The translations under genes and the position numbers were made by a program. Shown piece after piece: positions 23,284 to 35,339 of a stretch of 64,000 nt of DNA; positions within the stretch are counted from its first letter, which is position 1; each line of letters opens with the position of its first letter. The notes beneath the pieces were generated by a model. It ran no database searches. It saw only the letters and a program-made list of their open reading frames with translations, and was not told where the DNA came from. Where the stretch lies: the NCBI GenBank assembly GCA_029204225.1, contig CM055106.1, forward strand, positions 22,636,095 to 22,700,094, given 5' to 3'. This DNA comes from Diphasiastrum complanatum (lineage: Eukaryota; Streptophyta; Lycopodiopsida; Lycopodiales; Lycopodiaceae).

Positions 23284-24219
23284 CTAGATTTTGGACACGT
23301 GGTCTATTTAGTCCATGCCATTCCTTCCGATACCGTAGACACACGACTAGGTTGTTGATGAATTAATCATGTGCAGATCCTCGCGTTGCTCCAATATCAC
23401 CCCAAGAGATTGCAATATCGCAGGGGCACGAGCAGGGACCAAGCCTCTCAGAAAAGATGTAGAGTGTCGCGCGGCTCCGATATCCAGTTTGGGCGACAGA
23501 GATCAAGGAACGATTCACGAATCTGATAAGCAAATGGTTTTCAATCACGACCTCTGCTTATATAAAGAGAGATTTTTTATGCATTAAATGAAAATTCGCC
23601 ATGTGCCAATTTTTGATTGGTGTGTCCTATTAATGACTGCTCCACATGTGCAAATATACGTGTCGTATTTTCAACCACACACGTGCCAATTTTTCTGATT
23701 CGTGTGTTTTATTCATGATTACTCCACATGTGCAGATACACGTGTCCAATTTTCAACCACACACATGTCACCTATGGATTTGGCCAACATTGCACATGAA
23801 TGTTTTGCATGCATTGCAGGAATTGACGTATCTCAGAATCCAACGGTGATTTCTGAACGCCTGTGATGAACTGCGGGATCTATATAGAGACTAAACACTG
23901 TCAGAAAACGTTTTGCTATTCGGAGATCTTGAAGGCAATATCGCAACCACACGAGTCTACTGCCTTTGAATTTATTTGCCAGCACTCCCTCGCGTGCCTG
24001 CGATATCGAATATTCGTTTCGACTGCCCAATATTGCTACGATGCGACGCTGCTATTTTTTTTCATATTTTTCCAGCACATTGTCATGTGCCTGCGATATC
24101 GTTGCATGCTTGTTTCCCTGATATCGCATCCACGCGACAGTGCCTCTCTGAATCTGAATTGTGATCATTCCTTGCATTGCTGCAATATCCAATATCCAGT
24201 GTTCTCTGTCATTTTTGAT
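23284..24219. promoter_or_regulatory. Shared upstream region between the H3-like frame and the gene at 24220
   Basis: The region lies between two divergently oriented reading frames. It holds G-box-type CACGTG cores (about 23293, 23683 and 23730), seven AATATCG/GATATCG-type motifs between 23411 and 24195 (several inside CCTGCGATATCG) and an 85-88-bp tandem duplication (23590-23780). Open frame in part of it reads through the repeats and has no signature. Confidence 0.45.
23590..23780. repeat. Two-copy tandem repeat, 85-88 bp
   Basis: The units share GTGCCAATTTTT, CTCCACATGTGCA and TTTTCAACCACACAC in the same order, about 85 bp apart. Confidence 0.85.
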
Positions 24220-25399
24220 ATGGAATCTGACAAGCTGCATAAGTTTCTCTCTAACACTGGTGTCCTAGACAGGATTGAGTACTTTTCATCTCTTTTTCGA
24301 CTTAAATTTGATGTCGATAGATTTGTCTCTGAGCACAAGTCTCACCTATTGGAATTATTTGAAAAGTTTTGGACTAGCATCCTGGCTTCGATGTATGACC
24401 TTGCTTTGTCACGGTTGATGGTAATATCTTCTACATCAAGTCTAGAAGAACACGATAAAAGCAAGACACTGCTTGACATTCTTATATACCATATGAATAG
24501 CCTGCCATATTTATCATTGAATGATATTGGGGATGTGCTCGACATGAGAGAGGATGAGATCCTATCTGTGCTAGCCAATGCATTGTCAGAATTTTCGGAT
24601 ATAATAGACTTCAATCATGATGATTTAATTGAAGAGATTGACTATGAAGATGAAGGTGGTTGGAAGTCTGGAGAGCAGGCCTTACAAATTACAAGGCAAC
24701 AATGTCTAGCCTATGGAGCAAATGCTCATAGTGAGGAAGAGTTCATTGAGTTTCAAAAAAAATATCCTCCTCCAGATCAATACATTTTTTCTGAGGATAC
24801 GTTTCCTGTTGGGCATGACTTGCATGTAAAAGGATTGTGGGAGTATGACCACCATGACATGGTAATTTTCATTTTCTTATTCCATCATAATCATATTTAG
24901 CATTTTATTCAATCAAAAATCCATCTAAAAATTTAATTGATTACAAATTTTTGTATTTATGTTGCAGGACACAATTGAAGTTGATGATTTTGCTACGAGA
25001 AGAGGAGGTGCTCGAGGTGTTGTTGGCCATAAAGATTCAACATTGTGCCATTACCTGAAATACTTTATACAAAATGAAATTTGTATTCAACATGACAACT
25101 TTTATTCACAAGCAGGTGACAATAGTAATGGCAATAAAGGCATTGTCCTATTTTTGTGATGGACATAGATATCCTAACAGTACATACAAAATCATTTTTG
25201 TAAAGAGGGATATAGCTATAAAAATATTGGGTTATGTTTCTAAAAATGTACCCAAAAGATCATCTGCTTTATTAGTGTACGCAAGTTACATAGAGTGACC
25301 AAAAGAAGATCAATTGAGCATCTGGATCCATATGAGAGGAGACAATTTCTTCATGACCATACTGCTCAGCTGAGCTTTGATACCGATGAGGACATGTAA
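24220..25399 (+). CDS. Spliced gene of unknown function, about 297 aa, intact in this model
   Basis: Model: exon 1 24220-24861, intron 24862-24967 (GTAATT...TTGCAG), exon 2 24968-25115, intron 25116-25295 (GTGACA...ATAGAG), exon 3 25296-25399 ending TAA. Phases fit at both junctions and no stop occurs in 297 codons. The start ATG opens MESDKLHKFL; the frame is open upstream to 23863 but that part looks non-coding. The protein has a helical, leucine-rich N-terminal half, an acidic stretch (EEIDYEDEGG) near residues 143-152, a GWKSGEQALQ helix, an aromatic/acidic part around WEYDHHD, then RRGGARGVVGHKD and a charged C-terminus. I recognise no family. Alternatively exon 3 ends at a GT at 25396 and splices to 25528 in phase, giving a longer protein ending at 25783. 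Neighbours: H3-like frame in divergent orientation, transposase-like segments on both sides. Confidence 0.6.
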
Positions 25400-25527
25400 T
25401 GTTTTAATTGTTTTTCTATTACAATGATGAAGTTAAACTATTTCTCCTCAGATGTTGAAATGTCTTTTTGAATGAAATGAGATTTGTTGAATATTTGGTT
25501 TGATATCTAAACTGTGCTCTTCTGTAG

Positions 25528-25783
25528 AACCATTGAAATAATTGATATAAGTAACATCTCTTTGAATTATATCCTCCCTGGTTGGTTGCTCGATGAAAAG
25601 CTCCTCTTGCTTGCCAATGCAATTTCTCCATACCTTGAGAAGACCATATGCTCATACTTCCATATTCTTTTGCAAAAAATGTGGTGTGATGTAATAGAAT
25701 ATGCTGCAACCAGTAAAATACATTTGATGTCATACCTTAGGAGCAGCAGCCCAGTTTATCCACATGCCTTGCCTCTCCAATAA
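25528..25783 (+). other. Possible additional exon of the gene at 24220
   Basis: Preceded by a polypyrimidine-rich acceptor (CTCTTCTGTAG, ending 25527). It is open for 85 codons (TIEIIDISNISLNYILPGW...) with hydrophobic helical character and ends at a TAA. Its phase fits the GT at 25396-25397 in exon 3. It could equally be a chance frame. Confidence 0.3.
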
Positions 25784-25979
25784 CTCGAGTAGTGCTTGTG
25801 TATTGTGGACATATGCATACATATACTCGTCATGGGTAGGGGACCGCCCGCCCTACCGTAGATTTTTGCATAAACATTCCAATTTGTGATTATATCAAAA
25901 AAGCATTTTAGTCTAGGGTGTGCAAATGAAAAACTAAAGAAAAACATATAAACAAGTCGAATTCAACTTAAGAGTTTAG

Positions 25980-26750
25980 GGTAGACTTACATGGTGCCAA
26001 AAAATATCGCTCATCATCAATGCCCAAGTGAGAAGCACCAGTGGTCTCTAGTCAAACTCTGGCTGCCTCTCATTGTTGCTTGTGATCTGGATTTTCTCGA
26101 AATTCTTTCTTCGCATACTTCCAGTCCACTTTCTCCACGTGGGAAGGCTTGAGTCTGCTAGCTCTCACTATATCTCAGATCTTCGACTTGCGGTGGCTCA
26201 TTACGAATCCCATGCGGCTCATCATCCATTTCTATCTAAACTTCAGGTCGTCCGATGGGACTGGGAACTCTGCACGCAGCTGATCAACGACACGAATTTT
26301 GCAGTCATCATGGACCTCGTGCCAGTCCTGAAATATGTATTGGGCAAAGTCTATATACATGAGCTCCCTCATGCGTGAGATGAACAACTTACCACTAGCA
26401 TTCTGAATTATGCGACCATCCTGGTCTGTCATACGATGGCGGGATGTAAGCTAACGGAGATGTGGCCATGGGAGTGTCTACGAGATTGGCCTCAGGTAGG
26501 AGAGTAGTCCCACCAATGGGAGAATACTGGGGAGGTGGGGTCCCGGAGGTGGGGTCCTGACCGAGTACTGGCCATATGCATAGGGGGGGAGTTGGGAGAG
26601 GAGAAAAGCCAGAGGAAGTTTGGAGGGGAGTAGCCTAACCCAATGGAGAATAGCTAGGGGGGCTCTGGAGGGGAGTGGCCTCATGGAGAAGCATGACCCC
26701 ATGGAGTATTGGAAGGATAAGGGTATTCTGTGGCAATGGGTCCACATGGA
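25980..26750 (-). pseudogene. Plant transposase-associated (Ptta/En/Spm-like) reading frame, decayed
   Basis: Read on the minus strand, a Pro/Ser-rich N-terminal part (26750-26470) leads to DQDGRIIQN and a domain with DWHEVHDDCKIRVVDQLRAEF (near 26330-26290), then a basic WMMSRMGFVMSHRKSK block and KPSHVEKVDWKYAKKEFRENPDH (near 26150-26080). The order (DGR, W-E-V, basic W block, KP...W...EFR) resembles PF03004-type proteins found in CACTA transposons. Stops and a frameshift near 26400 show decay. 21198-21500 is a second copy of the last part. Confidence 0.5.
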
Positions 26751-28100
26751 GGAAAAAGGTGAGGAGTGAAAGTGGGGGTGATGGAAATCTCAAGTGTGAG
26801 AGGTGTAGGAGTTGCAATATCATGTGCCCTATGTGTTGCCTTTTTTGATGCACCTCTATATGCAAGCTATAACTAGCAAAACAATGTCTCTCTCTTTCTC
26901 TTGCATGCATGCCCACACTAAGTCATGAATAACAAAAATTTCAAAATGCTTTCCTTGCATGCATCACTTGGCTCTCAATCTACATGATGAACCAACATCA
27001 TCACCTGGTCCAACAACAATAATCTACTATAGTCTATTTACATTCACAAAATCATTTCATATATGTTTTTTTTTATTGTTGTCATATATCTATGAGAGAA
27101 AATCCTCAAGGTAGGAAAACAAAATGCTAACAATTATGCCAGTTTCAAAACATCTAGGCATAAAAAAAAATGAATTACCTTGCATCCAATCTTAGACAAT
27201 CGCATTATTCATCTGGAAAACTTTTGGCAAATGCCTTTGTGGTTTACCACAATGTTCTTGTTTCTACAAGAGTACTAATTTTTTTGGGTGGACTGTGAGG
27301 TCAAAGAAGGTGGCATTGGTAGCATTTCTTTTTCCAACAAGAGAGGAATTTGGTTGGACATGACTCAACTAAAAGATTTACATTAGTATTGAATTTTATA
27401 TTAAACGTTCTATACGTTGTGTTCATAGCGCATGCATACAAAATCTGACAAACACTCTAAAGTATGTAACAAAAACAACCTAGCCTTATCTATAGGTCCT
27501 AAGCGCCATGTCCCATGGCCTTGAAACTAAGACTCAATCCATCCATACTTCTGAAATGGGCAATCCCCATGAAAGTCTTGAGAACCTCCTAAATACATTT
27601 CGGTTGAATAGTGATTTCAAAAGGCCCTTTGACTCTGAATGTCCTCAACTTTGGGAAGAGTGAAGCGGATTTTCCATTGTGTATCTGGACCATGTGGACC
27701 TCTTTCAAATAAGAAAGTCATTGGCTAGATCTATTGACTAGTCATGTTATCACACATGGCATACAATACATTAAATATTGTGCAACCATATGAATATAAG
27801 GTTGCCTAATCATGTATATTTTCAAAATGATGTACAAGGGATCAAAATTTTAATCCTCTATTGATAGCTACATTCAATAGCAGCAAGGGTTAGTGCGCTA
27901 TATAGGGCTCGACATACAAGGTCACTAGATAGAGCTCGACATACAAGGTCACTACATCGGGTGAGTGGCAAGCCACCTAGCCATATGAGACCTCAGAGGG
28001 TTTTTTAGGGCGTACTCAAAAGTATTGTTCTACCATCCATAGTTAGCTAGCTATGGAGAGCTAGGGAGGGAGGAGACTCTTATTCAATGGTGATGATTGA
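26751..28100. other. No gene recognised
   Basis: A/T-rich sequence with short frames only. A 27-bp unit (GCTCGACATACAAGGTCACT core) is duplicated in tandem at 27905-27958. Confidence 0.45.
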
Positions 28101-29450
28101 ACCAAACAAGGTGCAAGGAGTGCACATGTGCTCAAATCAAGCAAGGCTCGGGATAGATTACGCACAGGCTTTAATACCTCTGTGTCTTGCCACTAGCCCT
28201 CCCCCCCTTAGGGGGCCGTACCGGTTGTATGCCCCCTTGGTTCCCGACTGCCCCGGTTGTTGGCTCTTGGGTACCAGAGCCCGGGCACCGGGACCCGACT
28301 CCATGTGCTTGACTTCCGAAGCGCCACATGGTGGTCACCAGATTATCCCATAGGCAAACAGGGGAGTTGTCTAGTGAGGCATATCATTGGAAACTCCCCT
28401 ATTGACCTGCATGTGTGTGTACTCGGGAGAGAGCGCCGATGCCTGGGACCAGGTAGGTGCCAGTGCCCAGCACAGGTGGGTGGGATACCAGGAATTAGGT
28501 GGGCGTCGGTGCCCGGGAAAAGCTGGGTGCCGGCACCCGGGATAGGTGGGTACTTGCATGGGGGACACGTGGGGCCGATGGCACGCAGGCGGCCGGCAGG
28601 TCGTGTCGCCACTGCCCAGGAAAAATGGAGCCACAAATTTTTTTTCCCCAAGCACCTGTCCATTGGGGCAGTATGCAAAGCCGTTTGCAATGGGTTTGGA
28701 GACTTGGGAGTTGTAGAGCTGAAGCTGCAGCCAATTGTGTCCCACTGTCGTAGCTGTAAAGTAGGCAAAAAAAGCAAAGTCTTTCTGTCACGAGTGGCCA
28801 AGGAGAGTGATCAAGTATATAGGAGGGAGCCGAGCAGCCACTGTCGTAGCTGCCGACTAGGCAAAAGCAAGATCTTTCTGAGCTGAGTGCAAAGGACCCT
28901 GGAGATTCGAAAATGATCAAGGGTAGGCGAAGCGTCTTCTTCCACATTGAGTTTCTCAAGGTGATTGTCCTTTCGGCTGACCCTTTAGATGTACGTTGCA
29001 GAATCGTTGTCGCTATCTTCTTTGCCCAAGGTGAGATTGTCCTCCTCATCACTGATCGGCGGTTGCTCAATTCCTCGTATTTTTAGAAATCTCCATTGTT
29101 GTTGCTATCCTGTTGCCGAGCCCGAGGCTCCGAAAGCCCCAAGGCCATGCAGCCCATGCTCCTCCATGGTATCCGTCCTGACTTCTCATATCGAATCCAA
29201 TCCAGATTTAGCGTCCTCTCTTCAGTTACTAATGCTGAGACTTTATTATCCAACATATTCCATCGTACCCACGACAGCAGCACCCAAATATTTGTCTTCT
29301 GGTTTGGTGTTGGTGTTGGTGTTGATGGGTTCTTCAGACTTCTGCAGCCGTGTAGAGGGTCAAAACACGTGGTGAATGTGTATTACTTTCAGCTGATTGT
29401 AAGAACGGCTACCAACCATCCAATGTCAATAAACAATATTGCTTGATTTG
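28101..29450. other. GC-rich segment with open frames on both strands, unrecognised
   Basis: Base composition is clearly higher in G+C than the neighbours. CCCGGG/GCCCGGGCACC-type motifs repeat at 28270-28550. A block beginning CCACTGTCGTAGCTG and ending CTTTCTG is duplicated at 28741-28787 and 28838-28880. Overlapping frames on plus (28257-28886, 29096-29446) and minus (28495-29070, 28343-28801) have no recognisable domain, and I do not call any of them a gene. Confidence 0.4.
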
Positions 29451-31320
29451 AAAATTGGTACATCCCAATTGCCCATATGGCCATGAAACAAGAAATTGGG
29501 CAGTGCAATTTGATTCCAATTCGCAAAGCCATGGACAGCACAGCCGATGCAGCAAATGCAAGGATTGCAGTGGCTTAACTTAGCTATTCGGTCCTCTTGT
29601 CCTCACCATTTCTTCTTGTTCTTTATGTGGTTGCTTGTCCAGATGTTCTGCATGACACACGTGAAGGAGTCCATTTCAACAGCAAGTCAGCATTGCACTG
29701 AAGTCTACTGTCTGGCTGCTGGCATCACATGTCATAATCCACTCTCCAAATTCAATTCCACCCGGAGTTGGGAATGCATGAACTCATGAAGCCACTGATC
29801 CACTTAACAAAAACTATAGTACATCTACTTTATAACTCCTAGGGAATGCTTGTGAGTTGTGACGGTTAACCAGTCCTGTAGCTGCATAGCTCATCTTCAA
29901 CAGCTGACATTGGGGGCATGGGTTATGACTTAGCAGGCAGTGGACATGCGTGCAACCTCCGTCGTCCTCCTCCAGGCCGTCCCCTCATGTTTCATCTCTC
30001 TGCACACGGCTGTGCACACAAGGGCCCACCATCATCCAAAGATGCATAATGCTCCTATAAGACATCACGATGGCATGTCACCAACATTATCTCCCATTTG
30101 AATTGAAGGAGGGTGAGGCACTATTAACTAAATGCAATTTCATTAGAGAAGGATCTGCCGGCCTTACTTGCACCCTTATCCTTGGTGTAAACTATACTCT
30201 AGATTTTCAATATGTCATCAACTTTGTAGCAACTTTCACTATTGTTTTTAATGTATGTCACCTTATATCGTACAAGAGCCTATGTTTGAGGTTGAGTTTA
30301 TGAACCACGCCCATTACCTAATTTGTATAATAACACCCGATCACTTTTGTCATAAAGTATCTTATTGGTTGAAATTTTCAACCCTAAAATTGTGGAGCTT
30401 GCATATTAAAATACAGTGCCCTTGTAGACAGATTCCCAAATATATGAAACCTTCTTGGATGAAATTTTATAAAGTTTTGTCGACTTAACTCTACTCTAAA
30501 TTGAAGTTAAGATTTATGCGACACATGTTAAGATGGATAAAGTGCTCATGCTAGCATCTTAAGGAAAATAATGGCTCATCTTCTTATATTGCCATTGTTG
30601 CGCATCAATGAGAGGATTATAGGTTTACAACGATACTTGTCTACTCATTATAAGTTCTCATGCCAATACCCACTATGTAGTTCATAACTTGCGCCCTGAC
30701 TTGTTAGTACTACTTAAAGTTTGATGGTTGTGATGAGAGGATTATAGGTTTACAATGATACTTGTTTACAAAGTTAGATTTGTGGTTTTCAATGCTCTTT
30801 AGAAATTTATGCAACTCCCAAACATGCTTTAGTGATGTACAACCTTTGCAATTGTTAGTTGCAAGTGAATGAATATGCTAACATCCATTCTCCTTCAACT
30901 GCTTCATTCAACTCCTCAATGCCTTTTCATGATCATTTTTGTTAGCAAAAGCTCATGATATATGTTTGTGTTGATGGCTTGTTGTTAACCTTTGCAAAAG
31001 CTTATCATTGTTTTGATGAGAAGCCTTAAAGTTTAAACATTATGGCCCTTGTGGCCTTTGTGGCTTTCAAGGCTCTTCAAATCTTTGTTTAACTTCTAAG
31101 CATCTTTCAATAATATAATGCATATGTGGATACCATCACCATTACATCAGTGGAATGGCCCTAACAGTCACTCTCCTTCTACTTCTATGTTTGACTCCTC
31201 AATGCCTCTCACAATGATCTATGAGAGAGATGATGAAATGTAGAATTGTGTTTAAATCCATTGTCCTTGGTTTGTGAGTCACTCCTGTATTGGGCAAAGG
31301 ATTATCAAACAACCTTCACT
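29451..31320. other. No gene recognised
   Basis: Short frames only. A 30-bp stretch (GAGAGGATTATAGGTTTACA) recurs at about 30610 and 30735. Confidence 0.45.
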
Positions 31321-31488
31321 ATTGAATTTCACACATGTGGGAGTGCCAAAAGTGTGATAATGATCTCCTAAGACTTGGTGATTGCACAAAGATCAAGCAT
31401 AGATTGAAATCCAAGATCTATCTCACAAATCTGAGGCAAGAGCACAATGTAACATGCATAAGTCAACCATAAAAGTACATTCACACAT
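31321..31488 (-). mobile_element. Copia LTR fragment (family X), split by the gag-only element
   Basis: Matches 47813-47977 (LTR inner end, TTGAATTTCACA...) in the same orientation. It is interrupted at 31488 by the gag-only element, and its continuation resumes near 35944 (GAACCAAGCACCAATCCTC, compare 48030), with about 75 bp missing between. Confidence 0.82.
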
Positions 31489-31698
31489 TGTTGTGTCATC
31501 AATGTAGCATAGGCGTCCATCGTTGGGAGCGTCAACCTCGCCTTCACCTGTACAGCAAGAAGAGAGACGAAGAGGAGAGAGAGGAGAAAGAGAGTGGAGA
31601 GAGGGAGAGAGAGAATGCCTAGGTTGAGAAAGGCTTTGGGGGCTCGATCGCCTACCCAAAGCTATTTGTTTATTATTGTGCAGGAAATACCCACAACA
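31489..31698 (-). repeat. 3' LTR with large internal deletion (210 bp)
   Basis: Keeps TGTTGTGGGTATTTC at 31698 and the CACAACA end at 31489 but lacks the roughly 500 bp between the first 15-20 bases and the AGCTTTGGGTAGG part. Confidence 0.88.
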
Positions 31699-31879
31699 AG
31701 GTCCACGGCCCAAAGTAGTGTCGGTCCCTCGGCACTAGGTTGCGACTGTTGTGAAGGGGCGTTGTTGTCGGTTCTTTTATTCTTGGGACATGGGTGCTTC
31801 AGGAAAAGCGTGGATGGAATTCGCTTTCGTAAAACCTAAGGCTTTATTAGTGGATAATTAGCAAGAACCGGGACTTGCC

Positions 31880-33864
31880 AGATTTTCAATATTACCCATA
31901 AGGGTCTGGTGGCCATTCCGGATAACCTTGTTAATCAACAATTGGATAGTTGAGGCATTCCATTAGAGTATCCCAAGATAAAACTGGATCCTCATAGATT
32001 GGCGCAACTGGTCCCAATGTCATAGATTCCCCCAAATTGTAAAGTAGACAGTGACGTGCTAGCTTGACTTTCTTGTCTGTCCAGGTATTCGAGGTATGCC
32101 ATAACCTGACGACTTTCCTCAGCAGTCAATATCATAGATTGAGGACAAGGCTTTGTCATTGTAGGCACTAGTGCTTGCTATACTGGAGGCCTATTTGGGC
32201 TTGGATTCCCTGGATTTGGCCTTTGAAGAATGGATATACTTGGATTTGGCGTTGGTTTGGGCTGCTGCATTATGGAACAATGAGACTTTGGTTGAATCTT
32301 GCTTGTTGAGAGACAATCATCAACTTTAGTCTTCCCTTGGTCATTGCACTTCCTCGTTGAAGGCTACGTGATGGCACTTTTTCTTGGATCTTTTGTTGAA
32401 TTGCCTTCAAGTTGCCCTGTTGACACTAGTCCCCTTTGTAATTCATCACTAAGAAATCTTTGCAGTAATTGCGCCAAGAGACTTGGTAAAATCCGTCGGA
32501 CTTCGTCGGATGCCAATTTCTTGACTTCCTCAGTTACCATTGGCATGATGGATTCTACCATCTCTGTCTTTTGTGATGGTTTTACTTCTTTGCCTGACGG
32601 TATCTTTGCGTACTTTGAACTTTTGCCAGATTGTCCTCTTCGTCACTCGTTTCATAACCCGATGACCAAGATTTTTTTTTACAGAGCGTTCAAGGTGGAA
32701 GGGTCACCACAGGTGCATGTCGGTCTACATAGGCCAAATGCCTCCTGGCTATTTGTGAATTTCTCATTGGGCAATCTTGGCATGGATGATTAACTCCGCA
32801 TTGTGAACATGAGGGATCAAATGTTGATGGATCCCCTCGATGTGAACATTTGGCACGACGGTGTTTTCCTCCGCATCCATAGCACCTAATGGAGTGCAAT
32901 ACGCCATTGCCTCTAAGTTGATAGGCATACACCGGTAACAAAATTCCCTTTGGATCTTCCACAAAATAGATTGGTAGGCTATTATGGTTCTCTATTGAGT
33001 TCGGTGACATGCAAGAGGATATAACCAAAACTTCTACCTTGCCACTATTTGTTGAAGAAACTCGTGATTTAGGTGGATCAATCTGACATCCATCCTTCAT
33101 GTGAGCTCCTTGTTGGCTTGATTTTGCTTCTGACTGTTGAACCGCTCGATGCACTTGTTGCTCTATATTTTGTCCTTTTGATAAGCATGGATTTTTTATT
33201 GAACACCTGGTACTTGGATGATCTCCAAAGCAGAAGGTACATTCGTCCTTTTCAAGAAACTTATTAGAGCGAGCATAAGCTTGCTGACAGCTTGAAGTGC
33301 AAGGTTCTTGGTCTTCTGCTGCACTTGATCTGCTTGACCTTGCTGCACTTTGTTGCCTTGCATGGGGTTCCATTCTTGTTGTATCATCGCTCGTTGTTGA
33401 CCCTTGTTCCTCTGATTCCCCATCTGGATAGGGAAAATCCTTCTTCCCGAGTGAGATTTCTATCAAGGCGCATCCTTACAAAGTTGTGCAAGCGACGCAT
33501 AGGATGCTAACTCTTTCATACTAGATCTACTCCTTTTGGGCATAGTATTTTGCCATGATGATTTGTTGGGGAATCGGGGGTTCACAATCCTTCACTAGAT
33601 GATAGATTCGATAGGTGTAGTCTCGAATTGTTTCATCATGAAACTTTTTTTAATTTTGATAATCCTACAAGGGCGATCTCCATAGTTCAGCACTAGAATG
33701 TCGCAAAGTAGCTGGTTGGTGAATTGCTTCAAGGTTTGCTCAATGACTCTGGTGTTCCAACTTTTTTTTTTTTTTTTGGGAAATGGAGAAGAAGATGAAG
33801 AAAAAGAAGGAGAAGAGAAGAGGATCGGTAAACGGTGGATCAGTATGGATGAGAATAGAGACAA
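31880..33864 (-). pseudogene. Gypsy-type gag of gag-only element (longer copy)
   Basis: From the right, 33864-33500 carries a decayed Retrotrans_gag capsid domain (LKQFTNQLLCDI, then ETIRDYTYRIYHLVKD in a shifted frame, then AKYYA). 33466-32690 is an uninterrupted 258-codon frame with a Ser/Glu-rich linker and three intact CX2CX3HX4C knuckles: CTFCFGDHPSTRC, CYGCGGKHRRAKC, CSQCGVNHPCQDC. The C-terminal part to 31880 contains stops and ends with the PPDPYG motif. No protease or pol follows. It would bind and package RNA; spacing of the knuckles (X3, not X4) is unusual. Confidence 0.82.
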
Positions 33865-34389
33865 AAATGGATTTATCTAGCAGAGATGAAGACAAAAGAT
33901 GGAATAGAGATGGGACAGAAGGATGGATGGATAGTGGTTGATGTGGAGGGAACTGATCGGTTTGATCTGAGGTTCATTCACTTGATTCAGTCCAAGCATG
34001 TTGGATCTTGATGGATAATGTGACTGCAACCTAGATTTGACAAAATCTGATCAGCTTCAGTTGGCTAATAGTGTGATTTTAGCCTTTTTTCTTGGTTTTT
34101 TGGTGGTTTTTTTGTTTTGTTTTGTTGAGATTTCTTCAGATTTGAGTGAATCAAACCTTCAACCTTCCTATAATAGCTATATTAGGACCATTTCTATACA
34201 ATGTGAGTTCTGCAAGAGTTCTTGATGGACAGATTTGTCAGGATCCTGAAAAAACTCAGTTTTTTGCACTTTTTCTTAGATATTTCAAAATGTAACCATT
34301 GGATCTTCACAAAAATTTCACAGTAGCCAGATCTAGGCTAGATATATTTATAAAACTCTTTAAATAGGTTAATTCCTAGCAGATCTAAA

Positions 34390-34850
34390 AAAAATCATGG
34401 AAAAAGTGCATTTTTGTGGGGTTTTTTTGCAAAATTTTAGGATTTTCTAAAAAAAAACCCTTGCAGACTGATGTGCATTTGTATTTGAGTCATATTCACT
34501 TGTTCACCAAGCTGCGAGAGTTACTTCCCAAGGAAACTCAAAAAATCTTGAAAAAAGTGCATTTTTTTGGGGTTCTTTTGCAAAACTTTGAGATTTTCTG
34601 GGAACTAATCTTTGCAGGCTAGTATGTGCTTGTATCTGAGTTAGATCCACCTACTTACCAAGCTACAAGAGTTACTTCCCAGTGAAACTCTTTGCTGTCT
34701 GAGAAAGTTCTAGGCCATTTTTTGCTCTTAGAAACCTTCACATTGGCACTTTTTTTGGGGTCTAACTCTCGCAGACTTCTTTATGTCCTTGTCTCAGTGA
34801 GGTGGAACTTCAGAGAGCTTTGTGAAGGTTAGTTTTGAGTTTTGAATTTT
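34390..34850 (-). repeat. Leader tandem repeats, about 3 units
   Basis: GAGTTACTTCCC markers at about 34518 and 34667 plus a further partial unit, about 150 bp apart, homologous to the array at 12895-14010. Confidence 0.8.
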
Positions 34851-35339
34851 TATTTTTATTTTTACAAAGGATTTCTGAATTTTGTTTTGGTTTTTCTTTG
34901 TTTTTTCAAAATCTGCTAGGAACTAACCCTCATAGGCTTCTATGCGGGTTTGGAACAGTACCTTGGAGCTGTTGCCAGTCATGCGAAGGCTCATGCCCAC
35001 TAGTTTTTGTGAAATCAAAATCTGATGGGATTTTGGCTCTCTTTTTTCCTCCAAAAACAGATTTTGAGTTTTTTTTTTTCTGATTTTTATGGATTAACGA
35101 AGGGATTGGGTGCTTGGATCTGATCTTCCCACCTCACAATCTCTCCCTACAACTCTTCCAAACAAAAAATCAACACAAAAATGACAAAATCTAAAAAAAA
35201 CGGCAAAACTAACACTAACTCACACTAATCTAACCCCAAAAATTTTGATTTTTTAGGTGAAAAAGAATGGTGAGAGAGAAGAAAAGAGAGAGAGAGAGAG
35301 AGATTAAGAAAACTATGCGACGAAGCGAGTGTGTGGTGC

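Noticed and set aside
23863-24219. Upstream extension of the gene at 24220 to an ATG at 23863
   Set aside because: The added 119 residues are Cys/Phe-rich, repeat the LRYR motif of the DNA repeats and lack protein character; the internal ATG at 24220 is better.
28343-29070. Overlapping minus frames of 124-191 codons
   Set aside because: Open only because of high G+C; frames on both strands are open over the same bases and none has a motif.
29096-29446. Plus frame of 116 codons after the GC-rich block
   Set aside because: Overlapped by an equally long frame in another phase, no domain, no splice or promoter support.
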